NCBI RefSeq assembly: GCF_008831285.2 | Contig: NC_045150.1 | Span: 16,057,362-16,121,361 of the forward strand | Length of the DNA stretch: 64,000 bases | DNA from: Nymphaea colorata | Lineage: Eukaryota > Streptophyta > Magnoliopsida > Nymphaeales > Nymphaeaceae | Direction: 5' to 3' | Shown here: in pieces, positions 1-14,093 of the stretch | How positions within the stretch are numbered: the stretch's first letter is position 1 | Layout of the letters: each line of letters begins with the position of its first letter | Translations under genes and position numbers: made by a program | The notes under the pieces: generated by a model | What the model was told of the DNA's origin: nothing | The model's input: only the letters and a program-made list of their open reading frames with translations | Database searches by the model: none

Positions 1-3000
1 ATCACATGAAGTTAATCCAACGAGTTAAACATGTTCCATTTACATTTAATGATTTAATGGATTGAAATCACAAGCTTGCAAGACTATGAATAAGATTTCG
101 AACCTTCATTTGATCACCTATAGTTGATCGAATGTGTTTCACATTTTATTGCGTTTGCACTAGTTGATTTAGGAAATTGAAATTGCAAGTTTGAATGAAG
201 GTTATTGCGATTAAAGCGTCCATTTGATCCCTTATTGTTAATGCAACGAGTTAAACAACTTGTTACGTTTATACTAAATGATTTTGGGGATTGAAACAAT
301 AAGTTCGTATAAATATTAATGAGATTTAAGTCATTCATTTGCTCCCTTATAGTTAATAAAGTGGGATCGACTTGTTGTTTCATTAATATTGATTGGCTTA
401 GTGGACTAAAATCACAAATTTGCATAACTACAAATGGGATTTAAGACATTCATTTGATCTTTTGTAGTGCATTCAAAGATTTAAACTTGTTGTTTCTCTA
501 TCGAACGATTTAAATGATTGAAATCGTAAGTTCGTTTGAATGCCAATGAGATTTAACCGTTCATGTACTCCCTCATAGTTAGTCAAATGAGTTGAATTTG
601 TTATTTGATCCTTATAGAAAACCGAATCAGAGCAACTAGTCGTTACATCCTTGTTACGTGATTTAAGAGGTAGATTTAAATCACAAGTTCATATGAATGC
701 AATTGTTTAAGCCATTCATTTCATCACATGAAGTTAATCCAACGGGTTAAACATGTTCCATTTACATTTAATGATTTAAGGGATTGAAATCACAAGCATG
801 CAAGACGATGAATAAGATTTCGAACCTTCATTTGATCACCTATAGTTGATCGAATGAGTTTCACATTTCTTTGCATTTGCACTGGTTGATTTAAGAAATT
901 GAAATCGCAAGTTTGAATGAAAGGGATTGCGATTAAAGAATCCAATTGATCCCTTATTGTTAATGCAACGAGTTAAGCAAGTTGTTACGTTGGTACTGAA
1001 TGATTTTGGGGATTGAAACAACGAGTTCGTATAAATATTAGTGAGATTTAAGTCATTCATTTGCTTGCTTATAGTTAATAAAGTGGGATAGACTCATCGT
1101 TTGAATCATATTGATTGACTTAGGGGATTAAAATCACAAATTTGCATAACTACAAATGGGATTTACGACATTCATTTGATCTTTTGTAGTGACTTCAAAG
1201 ATTTAAACTTGTTATTTCTACATCGGACGATTTAAACGATCGAAGTCATAAATTCGTTCAAATGCCAATGAGATTTAACCGTTCATTTACTCCCTTATAG
1301 TAATCATGAGTGAACTTGTTATTTGATACTTATAGTATCGAATGATGACTTGTTGCTGCATTTATATTACGTTGTTTAAGGGGTGAATTTAAATCACAAG
1401 TTCATTTGAACGCAATTGTTCAAGCCAATCATTTCAGCACATGAAGTTAATCCAACGAGTTAAACAGGTTCCATTTGCATTTAATGATTTAATGGATTGA
1501 AATCACAAGCTTGCAAGACTATGAATAAGATTTCGAACCTTCATTTGATCACCTATAGTTGATCGAATGTGTTTCACATATTATTGCGTTTGCGCTGGTT
1601 GATTTAGGAAATTGAAATGCGAGTTTGAATGAAGGTTATTGCGATTAAAGCATCTATTTGATCCCTTATTGTTAATGCAACGAGTTAAACAACTTGTTAC
1701 GTTTATACTAAATGATTTTGGGGATTGAAACAATAAGTTCGTATAAATATTAATGAGATTTAAGTCATTCATTTGCTCCCTTATAGTTAATAAAGTGGGA
1801 TCGACTTGTTGTTTCATTAATATTGATTGGCTTAGTGGACTAAAATCACAAATTTGCATAACTACAAATGGGATTTAAGACATTCATTTGATCTTTTGTA
1901 GTGAATTCAAAGATTTAAACTTGTTGTTTCTCTATCGAACAATTTAAATGATTGAAATCGTAAGTTCGTTTGAATGCCAATGAGATTTAACCGTTCATTA
2001 CTCCCTCATAGTTAGTCAAATGAGCTGAATTTGTTATTTGATCCTTATAGAAAACCGAATCAGAGCAACTTGTTGTTACATCCTTGTTACGTGATTTAAG
2101 AGGTGGATTTAAATCACAAGTTCATATGAACGCAATTCTTTAAGCCATTCATTTCATCACATGAAGTTAATCCAACGGGTTAAACATGTTCCATTTACAT
2201 TTAATGATTTAAGGGATTGAAATCACAAGCTTGCAAGACGATGAATAAGATTTCGAACCTTCATTTGATCACCTATAGTTGATCGAATGAGTTTCACATT
2301 TCATTGCATTTGCACTGGTTGATTTAAGAAATTGAAATCGCAAGTTTGAATGAAAGGGATTGCGATTAAAGCGTCCAATTGATCCCTTATTGATAATGCA
2401 ACGAGTTAAACAAGTTGTTACGTTGATACTGAATGATTTTGGAGATTGAAACAACGAGTTGTATAAATATTAATGAGATTTAAGTCATTCATTTGCTTCC
2501 TTTTAGTTAATAAAGCGGATAGACTTGTCGTTTCATTCATATTGATTGACTTAGGGGATTAAAATCACAAATTTGATAACTACAAATGGATTTACACATT
2601 CATTTGATCTTTTGTAGTGATTCAAAGATTTAAACTTGTTATTTCTGCATCGACGATTTAAACGATCGAAATCAAAATTCGTTCGAATGCCAATGAGATT
2701 TAACCGTTCATTTACTCCCTTATAGTAAATCCAATGAGTTGAACTTGTTATTTGATACTTATAGTTAATCGAATGAGTATGACTTGTTGCTGCATCTATA
2801 TTACGTTATTTAAGGGGTGAATTTAAATCACAAGTTCATATGAACGCAATTGTTTAAGCCATTCATTTCATCACATGAAGTTAATCCAACGAGTTAAACA
2901 TGTTCATTTACATTTAATGATTTCATGGATTGAAATCACAAGCTTGCAAGACTATGAATAAGATTTCGAACCTTCATTTGATCACCTATAGTTGATCAAT

Positions 3001-4294
3001 GTGTTTCACATTTCATTGCGTTTGCACTGGTTGATTTAAGAAATTGAAATCGCAAGTTTGAATGAAAGGGATTGCGATTAAAGCATCCATTTGATCCTTA
3101 TTGTTAATGCAACGAGTTAAACAAGTTGTTACGTTTATACTAAATGATTTTGGGGATGAAACAACAAGTTGTATAAATATTAATGAGATTTAAGTCATTC
3201 ATTTGCTCCCTTATAGTTAATAAAGTGGGATCGACTTGCTGTTTCATTAATATTGATTGGCTTAGGGGACTAAAATCACAAATTTGCATAACTACAAATG
3301 GGATTTAAGACATTCATTTGATCTTTTGTAGTGAATTCAAAGATTTAAACTTGTTGTTTCTCTATCGAACGATTTAAATGATTGAAATCGTAAGTTCGTT
3401 TGAATGCCAATGAGATTTAACCGTTCATTTACTCCCTCATAGTTAGTCAAATGAGTTGAATTTGTTATTTGATCCTTATAGAAAACCGAATCAGAGCAAC
3501 TTGTTGTTACATCCTTGTTACGTGATTTAAGAGGTGGATTTAAATCACAAGTTCATATGAACGCAATTGTTTAAGCCATTCATTTCATCACATGAAGTTA
3601 ATCCAACGGGTTAAACATGTTCCATTTACATTTAATGATTTAAGGGATTGAAATCACAAGCTTGCAAGACGATGAATAAGATTTCGAACCTTCATTTGAT
3701 CACCTATAGTTGATCGAATGAGTTTCACATTTCATTGCATTTGCACTGGATGATTTAAGAAATTGAAATCGCAAGTTTGAATGAAAGGGATTGCGATTAA
3801 AGCGTCCAATTGATCCCTTATTGTAATGCAACGAGTTAAACAAGTTGTTACATTGATACTGAATGATTTTGGGGATTGAAACAACGAGTTCGTATAAATA
3901 TTAATGAGATTTAAGTCATTCATTTGCTTCCTTATAGTTAATAAAGTGGGATAGACTTGTCGTTTCATTCATATTGATTGACTTAGGGGATTAAAATCAC
4001 AAATTTGCATAACTACAAATGGGATTTACGACACTCATTTGATCTTTTGTAGTGATTCAAAGATTTAAACTTGTTATTTCTACATCGGACGATTTAAACG
4101 ATCGAAATCATAAATTCGTTCGAATGCCAATGAGATTTAACCGTTCATTTACTCCTTATAGTAAATCCAATGAGTTGAACTTGTTATTTGATACTTATAG
4201 TTAATCGAATGAGTATGACTTGTTGCTGCATCTATATTACGTTATTTAAGGGGTGAATTTAAATCACAAGTTCATATGAACGCAATTGTTTAAG

Positions 4295-5012
4295 CATTCA
4301 TTTCATCACATGAAGTTAATCCAAGAGTTAAACATGTTCCATTTACATTTAATGATTTAATGGATTGAAATCACAAGCTTGCAAGACTATGAATAAGATT
4401 TCGAACCTTCATTTGATCACCTATAGTTGATCGAATGAGTTTCACATTTCATTGCTTTGCACTGGTGATTTAAGAAATTGAAATCGCAAGTTTGAATGAA
4501 AGGGATTGCGATTAAAGCGTCCAATTGATCCCTTATGTTAATGCAACGAGTTAAACAAGTTGTTACGTTGATACTGACTGATTTTGGGGATTGAAACAAC
4601 GAGTTCGTATAAATATTAATGAGATTTAAGTCATTCATTTGCTTCCTTATAGTTAATAAAGTGGGATAGACTTGTCGTTTCATTCATATTGATTGACTTA
4701 GGGGATTAAAATCACAAATTTGCATAACTACAAATGGGATTTACGACATTCATTTGATCTTTTGTAGTGCATTCAAAGATTTAAACTTGTTATTTCTACA
4801 TCGGACGATTTAAACGATCGAAATCATAAATTCGTTCGAATGCCAATGAGATTTAACCGTTCATTTACTCCCTTATAGTAAATCCAATGAGTTGAACTTG
4901 TTATTTGATACTTATAGTTAATCGAATGAGTATGACTTGTTGCTGCATTTATATTACGTTATTTAAGGGGTGAATTTAAATCACAAGTTCATATGAACGC
5001 AATTGTTTAAGC
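4295..5012 (+). repeat. Chimeric monomer, A at the start then B
   Basis: U1 carries A bases (tttaatgg, gactatgaat). From U2 on all diagnostic bases are B (gagtttcac, gcgtccaattg, atcggacg, U6 of B type). The switch lies between about 4390 and 4438. The preceding monomer is B and the following one is A, so one monomer's worth of alternation is lost. Out-of-register exchange or misassembly could both do this. The copy also has several single-base losses. Confidence 0.75.
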
Positions 5013-5819
5013 CATTCATTTCACACATGAAGTTAATCCAACGAGTTAAACATGTTCCATTTACATTTAATGATTTAATGGATTGAAATCACAAGCTTGC
5101 AAGACTATGAATAAGATTTCGAACCTTCATTTGATCACCTATATTGATCGAATGTGTTTCACATTTTATTGCGTTTGCACTGGTTGATTTAGAAATTGAA
5201 ATTGCAAGTTTCAATGAAGGTATTGCGATTAAAGCGTCCATTTGATCCCTTATTGTTAATGCAACGAGTTAAACAATTGTTACGTTTACACTAAATCATT
5301 TTGGGATTGAAACATAAGTTCGTATAAATATTAATGAGATTTAAGTCATTCATTTGCTCCTTATAGTTAATAAGTGGGATCGACTTGTTGTTTCATTAAT
5401 ATTGATTGGCTTAGGGGTCTAAAATCACAATTTGCATACTACAAATGGGATTTAAGACATTCATTTGATCTTTTGTAGTGAATTCAAAGATTTAAACTTG
5501 ATGTTTTCTATCGAACGATTTAAATGATTGAAATCGTAAGTTCGTTTGAATGCCAATGAGATTTAACCGTTCATTTACTCCCTCATAGTTAGTCAAATGA
5601 GTTGAATTTGTTATTTGATCCTTATAGAAATCCGAATTAGAGCAACTTGTTGTTACATCCTTGTTACGTGATTTAAGAGGTGGATTTAAATCACAAGTTC
5701 ATATGAACGCAATTGTTTAAGCCATTCATTTCATCACATGAAGTTAATCCAACGGGTTAACATGTTCCATTTACATTTAATGATTTAATGGATTGAAATC
5801 ACAAGCTTGCAAGACTGAA

Positions 5820-5919
5820 NNNNNNNNNNNNNNNNNNNNNNNNNNNNNNNNNNNNNNNNNNNNNNNNNNNNNNNNNNNNNNNNNNNNNNNNNNNNNNNNN
5901 NNNNNNNNNNNNNNNNNNN
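5820..5919. other. Assembly gap (100 N)
   Basis: There are exactly 100 unknown bases, the conventional length for a gap of unknown size. The left side stops inside U1 of a monomer with both B (aacggg) and A (tttaatgg) bases. The right side resumes inside U4 with A-type bases. In-phase continuation would need about 305 bp, or that plus any whole number of monomers, so the true missing length is unknown. Confidence 0.97.
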
Positions 5920-8900
5920 ATTGATTGCTTAGGGACTAAAATCACAAATTTTGCAACTACAAAGGGATTTAAGACATTCATTTGATCTTTTGTAGTGAAT
6001 TCAAAGATTTAAACTTGTTTTCTCTATCGAACGATTTAAATGATCGAAATCGTAAGTTCGTTTGAATGCCAATGAGATTTAACCGTTCATTTACTCCCTA
6101 TAGTATAAATGAGTTGAATTTGTTATTTGATACTTATAGAAAACGAATCAGAGCAACTTGTTGTTACATCCTTATTACGTATTTAAGGGGATTTAAATCA
6201 CAAGTTCATATGAACGCAATTGTTAAGCCGTTCATTTCATCACATGAAGTTAATCCAACGGTTAAACATGTTCCATTTACATTTAATGATTTAATTGGAT
6301 TGAATCACAAGCTTGCAAGACTATGAATAAGATTTCGAACTTCATTGATCACCTATAGTTGATCGAATGTGTTTCACATTTTATTGCGTTTGCACTGGTT
6401 GATTTAAGAAATGAAATCGCAAGTTTGAATGAAAGGGATTGCGATTAAGGCATCCATTTGATCCCTTATTGTTAATGCAACGAGTTAAACAAGTTGTTAC
6501 GTTATACTAAATGATTTTGGGGATTGAAACAACAGTTCGATAAATATAATGAGATTTAAGTCATTCATTTGCTCCTTATAGTTAATAAAGTGGGATCGAC
6601 TTGTGTTTCATTAATATTGATTGGCTTAGGGGACTAAAATCACAAATTTGCATAACTACAAATGGGATTTAAGACATTCATTTGATCTTTTGTAGTGAAT
6701 TCAAAGATTTAAACTTGTGTTTCTCTATCGAACGATTTAATGATTGAAATCGTAAGTTCGTTTGAATGCCAATGAGATTTAACCGTTCATTTACTCCCTC
6801 ATAGTTAGTCAAATGAGTTGAATTTGTTATTTGATCCTTATAGAAAACCGAATCAGAGCAACTTGTTGTTACATCCTTGTTACGTGATTTAAGAGGTGAT
6901 TTAAATCACAAGTTCATATGAACGCAATTGTTTAAGCCATTCATTTCATCACATGAAGTTAATCCAACGGGTTAAACATGTTCCATTTACATTTAATGAT
7001 TTAAGGGATTGAAATCACAAGCTTGCAAGACGATGAATAAGATTTCGAACCTTCATTTGATCACCTATAGTTGATCGAATGAGTTTCACATTTCATTGCA
7101 TTTGCACTGGATGATTTAAGAAATTGAAATCGCAAGTTTGAATGAAAGGGATTGCGATTAAAGCGTCCAATTGATCCCTTATTGTTAATGCAACGAGTTA
7201 AACAAGTTGTTACGTTGATACTGATGATTTTGGGGATTGAAACAACGAGTTCGTATAAATATTAATGAGATTTAAGTCATTCATTTGCTTCCTTATAGTT
7301 AATAAAGTGGGATAGACTTGTCGTTTCATTCATATTGATTGACTTAGGGGATTAAAATCACAAATTTGCATAACTACAAATGGGATTTACGACATTCATT
7401 TGATCTTTTGTAGTGCATTCAAAGATTTAAACTTGTTATTTCTACATCGGACGATTTAAACGATCGAAATCATAAATTCGTTCGAATGCCAATGAGATTT
7501 AACCGTTCATTTACTCCCTTATAGTAAATCAATGAGTTGAACTTGTTATTTGATACTTATAGTTAATCGAATGAGTATGACTTGTTGCTGCATCTATATT
7601 ACGTTATTTAAGGGTGAATTTAAATCACAAGTTCATATGAACGCAATTGTTTAAGCCATTCATTTCATCACATGAAGTTAATCCAACGAGTTAAACATGT
7701 TCCATTTACATTTAATGATTTAATGGATTGAAATCACAAGCTTGCAAGACTATGAATAAGATTTCGAACCTTCATTTGATCACCTATAGTTGATCGAATG
7801 TGTTTCACATTTTATTGCGTTTGCACTGGTTGATTTAGGAAATTGAAATCGCAAGTTTGAATGAAAGGGATTGCGATTAAAGCATCCATTTGATCCCTTA
7901 TTGTTAATGCAACGAGTTAAACAAGTTGTTACGTTTATACTAAATGATTTTGGGGATTGAAACAACAAGTTCGCATAAATATTAATGAGATTTAAGTCAT
8001 TCATTTGCTCCCTTATAGTTAATAAAGTGGGATCGACTTGTTGTTTCATTAATATTGATTGGCTTAGGGACTAAAATCACAAATTTGCATAACTACAAAT
8101 GGGATTTAAGACATTCATTTGATCTTTTGTAGTGAATTCAAAGATTTAAACTTGTTGTTTCTCTATCGAACGATTTAAATGATTGAAATCGTAAGTTCGT
8201 TTGAATGCCAATGAGATTTAACCGTTCATTTACTCCCTCATAGTTAGTCAAATGAGTTGAATTTGTTATTTGATCCTTATAGAAAACCGAATCAGAGCAA
8301 CTTGTTGTTACATCCTTGTTACGTGATTTAAGAGGTGGATTTAAATCACAAGTTCATATGAACGCAATTGTTTAAGCCATTCATTTCATCACATGAAGTT
8401 AATCCAACGGGTTAAACATGTTCCATTTACATTTAATGATTTAAGGGATTGAAATCACAAGCTTGCAAGACGATGAATAAGATTTCGAACCTTCATTTGA
8501 TCACCTATAGTTGATCGAATGAGTTTCACATTTCATTGCATTTGCACTGGATGATTTAAGAAATTGAAATCGCAAGTTTGAATGAAAGGGATTGCGATTA
8601 AAGCGTCCAATTGATCCCTTATTGTTAATGCAACGAGTTAAACAAGTTGTTACGTTGATACTGACTGATTTTGGGGATTGAAACAACGAGTTCGTATAAA
8701 TATTAATGAGATTTAAGTCATTCATTTGCTTCCTTATAGTTAATAAAGTGGGATAGACTTGTCGTTTCATTCATATTGATTGACTTAGGGGATTAAAATC
8801 ACAAATTTGCATAACTACAAATGGGATTTACGACATTCATTTGATCTTTTGTAGTGAATTCAAAGATTTAAACTTGTTATTTCTACATCGGACGATTTAA

Positions 8901-9796
8901 ACGATCGAAATCATAAATTCGTTGAATGCCAATGAGATTTAACCGTTCATTTACTCCCTTATAGTAATCCAATGAGTTGAACTTGTTATTTGATACTTAT
9001 AGTTAATCGAATGAGTAGACTTGTTGCTGCATCTTATTACGTATTTAAGGGTGAATTTAAATCACAAGTTCATATGAACGCAATTGTTTAAGCCATTCAT
9101 TTCATCACATGAAGTTAATCCAACGAGTTAAACATGTTCCATTTACATTTAATGATTAATGGATTGAAATCACAAGCTTGCAAGACTATGAATAAGATTT
9201 CGAACCTTCATTTGATCACCTATAGTTGATCGAATGTGTTTCACATTTTATTGCGTTTGCACTGGTTGATTTAGAAATTGAAATCGCAAGTTTGAATGAA
9301 AGGGATTGCGATTAAAGCTCCATTTGATCCCTTATTGTTAATGCAACGAGTTAAACAAGTTGTTACGTTATACTAATGATTTTGGGGATTGAAACAACAG
9401 TTCGCATAAATATTAATGAGATTTAAGTCATTCATTTGCTCCTTATAGTTAATAAAGTGGGATCGACTTGTTGTTTCATTAATATTGATTGGCTTAGGGG
9501 ACTAAAATCACAAATTTGCATAACTACAAATGGGATTTAGACATTCATTTGATCTTTTGTAGTGATTCAAAGATTTAAACTTGTTTTTCTCTATCGAACG
9601 ATTTAAATGATGAAATCGTAATTCGTTGAATGCCAATGAGATTTAACCGTTCATTTACTCCCTCATAGTTAGTCAATGAGTTGAATTGTTATTTGATCTT
9701 ATAGAAACGAATCAGAGCAACTTGTTGTACATCCTTGTTACGTGATTTAAGAGGTGGATTTAAATCACAAGTTCATATGAACGCAATTGTTTAAGC

Positions 9797-10506
9797 CATT
9801 CATTTCATCACATGAAGTTAATCCAACGGTTAAACATGTTCCATTTACATTTAATGATTTAAGGGATTGAAATCACAAGCTTGCAAGACATGAATAAGAT
9901 TTCGAACCTTCATTTGATCACCTATAGTTGATCGAATGAGTTTCACATTTCATTGCATTTGCACTGGTTGATTTAAGAAATTGAAATCGCAAGTTTGAAT
10001 GAAAGGGATTGCGATTAAAGCATCCATTGATCCCTTATTGTTAATGCAACGAGTTAAACAAGTTGTTACGTTATACTAATGATTTTGGGGATTGAAACAA
10101 CAGTTCGCATAAATATTAATGAGATTTAAGTCATTCATTTGCTCCTTATAGTTAATAAAGTGGGATCGACTTGTGTTTCATTAATATTGATTGGCTTAGG
10201 GGACTAAAATCACAAATTTGCATAACTACAAATGGGATTTAAGACATTCATTTGATCTTTTGTAGTGAATTCAAAGATTTAAACTTGTTGTTTCTCTATC
10301 GAACGATTTAAATGATGAAATCGTAAGTTCGTTTGAATGCCAATGAGATTTAACCGTTCATTTACTCCCTCATAGTTAGTCAAATGAGTTGAATTTGTTA
10401 TTTGATCCTTATAGAAAACGAATCAGAGCAACTTGTTGTTACATCTTGTTACGTGATTTAAGAGGTGATTTAAATCACAAGTTCATATGAACGCAATTGT
10501 TTAAGC
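9797..10506 (+). repeat. Chimeric monomer, B at the start then A
   Basis: U1-U2 are B-like (tttaagggattg, gagtttcac, cattgcattt). From U3 on the A bases appear (gcataaat, ggatcgac, ttggcttag, ctcatagttagtc). The switch falls between about 9975 and 10095, and the next monomer is again B. The copy lies in a stretch where A/B-differing positions have lost bases, so an assembly origin is likely. Confidence 0.65.
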
Positions 10507-13381
10507 CATTCATTTCATCACATGAAGTTAATCCAACGGTTAAACATGTTCCATTTACATTTAATGATTTAAGGGATTGAAATCACAAGCTTGCAAGACG
10601 ATGAATAAGATTTCGAACCTTCATTTGATCACCTATAGTTGATCGAATGAGTTTCACATTTCATTGCATTTGCACTGGTTGATTTAAGAAATTGAAATCG
10701 CAAGTTTGAATGAAAGGGATTGCGATTAAAGCGTCCAATTGATCCCTTATTGTTAATGCAACGAGTTAAACAAGTTGTTACGTTGATACTGAATGATTTT
10801 GGGGATTGAAACAACGAGTTCGTATAAATATTAATGAGATTTAAGTCATTCATTTGCTTCCTTATAGTTAATAAAGTGGGATAGACTTGTCGTTTCATTC
10901 ATATTGATTGACTTAGGGGATTAAAATCACAAATTTGCATAACTACAAATGGGATTTACGACATTCATTTGATCTTTTGTAGTGATTCAAAGATTTAAAC
11001 TTGTTATTTCTACATCGGACGATTTAAACGATCGAAATCATAAATTCGTTCGAATGCCAATGAGATTTAACCGTTCATTTACTCCCTTATAGTAATCCAA
11101 TGAGTTGAACTTGTTATTTGATACTTATAGTTAATCGAATGAGTATGACTTGTTGTGCATCTATATTACGTTATTTAAGGGTGAATTTAAATCACAAGTT
11201 CATATGAACGCAATTGTTTAAGCCATTCATTTCATCACATGAAGTTAATCCAACGAGTTAAACATGTTCCATTTACATTTAATGATTTAATGGATTGAAA
11301 TCACAAGCTTGCAAGACTATGAATAAGATTTCGAACCTTCATTTGATCACCTATAGTTGATCGAATGTGTTTCACATTTATTGCGTTTGCACTGGTTGAT
11401 TTAGAAATTGAAATCGCAAGTTTGAATGAAAGGGATTGCGATTAAAGCATCCATTTGATCCCTTATTGTTAATGCAACGAGTTAAACAAGTTGTTACGTT
11501 TATACTAAATGATTTTGGGGATTGAAACAACAAGTTCGCATAAATATTAATGAGATTTAAGTCATTCATTTGCTCCTTATAGTTAATAAAGTGGGATCGA
11601 CTTGTTGTTTCATTAATATTGATTGGCTTAGGGGACTAAAATCACAAATTTGCATAACTACAAATGGGATTTAAGACATTCATTTGATCTTTTGTAGTGA
11701 ATTCAAAGATTTAAACTTGTGTTTCTCTATCGAACGATTTAAATGATTGAAATCGTAAGTTCGTTTGAATGCCAATGAGATTTAACCGTTCATTTACTCC
11801 CTCATAGTTAGTCAAATGAGTTGAATTTGTTATTTGATCCTTATAGAAAACGAATCAGAGCAACTTGTTGTTACATCCTTGTTACGTGATTTAAGAGGTG
11901 GATTTAAATCACAAGTTCATATGAACGCAATTGTTTAAGCCATTCATTTCATCACATGAAGTTAATCCAACGGGTTAAACATGTTCCATTTACATTTAAT
12001 GATTTAAGGGATTGAAATCACAAGCTTGCAAGACGATGAATAAGATTTCGAACCTTCATTTGATCACCTATAGTTGATCGAATGAGTTTCACATTTCATT
12101 GCATTTGCACTGGTTGATTTAAGAAATTGAAATCGCAAGTTTGAATGAAAGGGATTGCGATTAAAGCGTCCAATTGATCCCTTATTGTTAATGCAACGAG
12201 TTAAACAAGTTGTTACGTTGATACTGATGATTTTGGGGATTGAAACAACGAGTTCGTATAAATATTAATGAGATTTAAGTCATTCATTTGCTTCCTTATA
12301 GTTAATAAAGTGGGATAGACTTGTCGTTTCATTCATATTGATTGACTTAGGGGATTAAAATCACAAATTTGCATAACTACAAATGGGATTTACGACATTC
12401 ATTTGATCTTTTGTAGTGCATTCAAAGATTTAAACTTGTTATTTCTACATCGGACGATTTAAACGATCGAAATCATAAATTCGTTCGAATGCCAATGAGA
12501 TTTAACCGTTCATTTACTCCCTTATAGTAAATCCAATGAGTTGAACTTGTTATTTGATACTTATAGTTAATCGAATGAGTATGACTTGTTGCTGCATCTA
12601 TATTACGTTATTTAAGGGGTGAATTTAAATCACAAGTTCATATGAACGCAATTGTTTAAGCCATTCATTTCATCACATGAAGTTAATCCAACGAGTTAAA
12701 CATGTTCCATTTACATTTAATGATTTAATGGATTGAAATCACAAGCTTGCAAGACTATGAATAAGATTTCGAACCTTCATTTGATCACCTATAGTTGATC
12801 GAATGTGTTTCACATTTTATTGCGTTTGCACTGGTTGATTTAGGAAATTGAAATCGCAAGTTTGAATGAAAGGGATTGCGATTAAAGCATCCATTTGATC
12901 CCTTATTGTTAATGCAACGAGTTAAACAAGTTGTTACGTTTATACTAAATGATTTTGGGGATTGAAACAACAAGTTCGCATAAATATTAATGAGATTTAA
13001 GTCATTCATTTGCTCCTTATAGTTAATAAAGTGGGATCGACTTGTTGTTTCATTAATATTGATTGGCTTAGGGGACTAAAATCACAAATTTGCATAACTA
13101 CAAATGGGATTTAAGACATTCATTTGATCTTTTGTAGTGAATTCAAAGATTTAAACTTGTGTTTCTCTATCGAACGATTTAAATGATTGAAATCGTAAGT
13201 TCGTTTGAATGCCAATGAGATTTAACCGTTCATTTACTCCCTCATAGTTAGTCAAATGAGTTGAATTTGTTATTTGATCCTTATAGAAAACCGAATCAGA
13301 GCAACTTGTTGTTACATCCTTGTTACGTGATTTAAGAGGTGGATTTAAATCACAAGTTCATATGAACGCAATTGTTTAAGC

Positions 13382-14093
13382 CATTCATTTCATCACATGA
13401 AGTTAATCCAACGGGTTAAACATGTTCCATTTACATTTAATGATTTAAGGGATTGAAATCACAAGCTTGCAAGACGATGAATAAGATTTCGAACCTTCAT
13501 TTGATCACCTATAGTTGATCGAATGAGTTTCACATTTCATTGCATTTGCACTGGTTGATTTAAGAAATTGAAATCGCAAGTTTGAATGAAAGGGATTGCG
13601 ATTAAAGCGTCCAATTGATCCCTTATTGTTAATGCAACGAGTTAAACAAGTTGTTACGTTGATACTGAATGATTTTGGGGATTGAAACAACGAGTTCGTA
13701 TAAATATTAATGAGATTTAAGTCATTCATTTGCTTCCTTATAGTTAATAAAGTGGGATAGACTTGTCGTTTCATTCATATTGATTGACTTAGGGGATAAA
13801 ATCACAAATTTGCATAACTACAAATGGGATTTACGACATTCATTTGATCTTTTGTAGTGAATTCAAAGATTTAAACTTGTTTTTCTCTATCGAACGATTT
13901 AAATGATTGAAATCGTAAGTTCGTTGAATGCCAATGAGATTTAACCGTTCATTTACTCCCTCATAGTTAGTCAATGAGTTGAATTGTTATTTGATCCTTA
14001 TAGAAACGAATAGAGCAACTTGTTGTACATCTTGTTACGTGATTTAAGAGGTGGATTTAAATCACAAGTTCATATGAACGCAATTGTTTAAGC
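13382..14093 (+). repeat. Chimeric monomer, B in U1-U4 then A in U5-U6
   Basis: Diagnostic bases are B through gatttacgacatt near 13831. They become A in U5 (ctctatcgaacg, aaatgattg) and U6 (ctcatagttagtc). The next monomer starts as B again, so the dimer register slips here. The second half has missing bases at A/B-variable positions, so misassembly is a serious alternative to a real recombinant. Confidence 0.65.

Noticed and set aside
6066-6326. Plus-strand open frame of 86 codons in the array.
   Set aside because: It exists only because missing bases in this damaged patch shift the frame. Intact copies of the same monomer do not have it.
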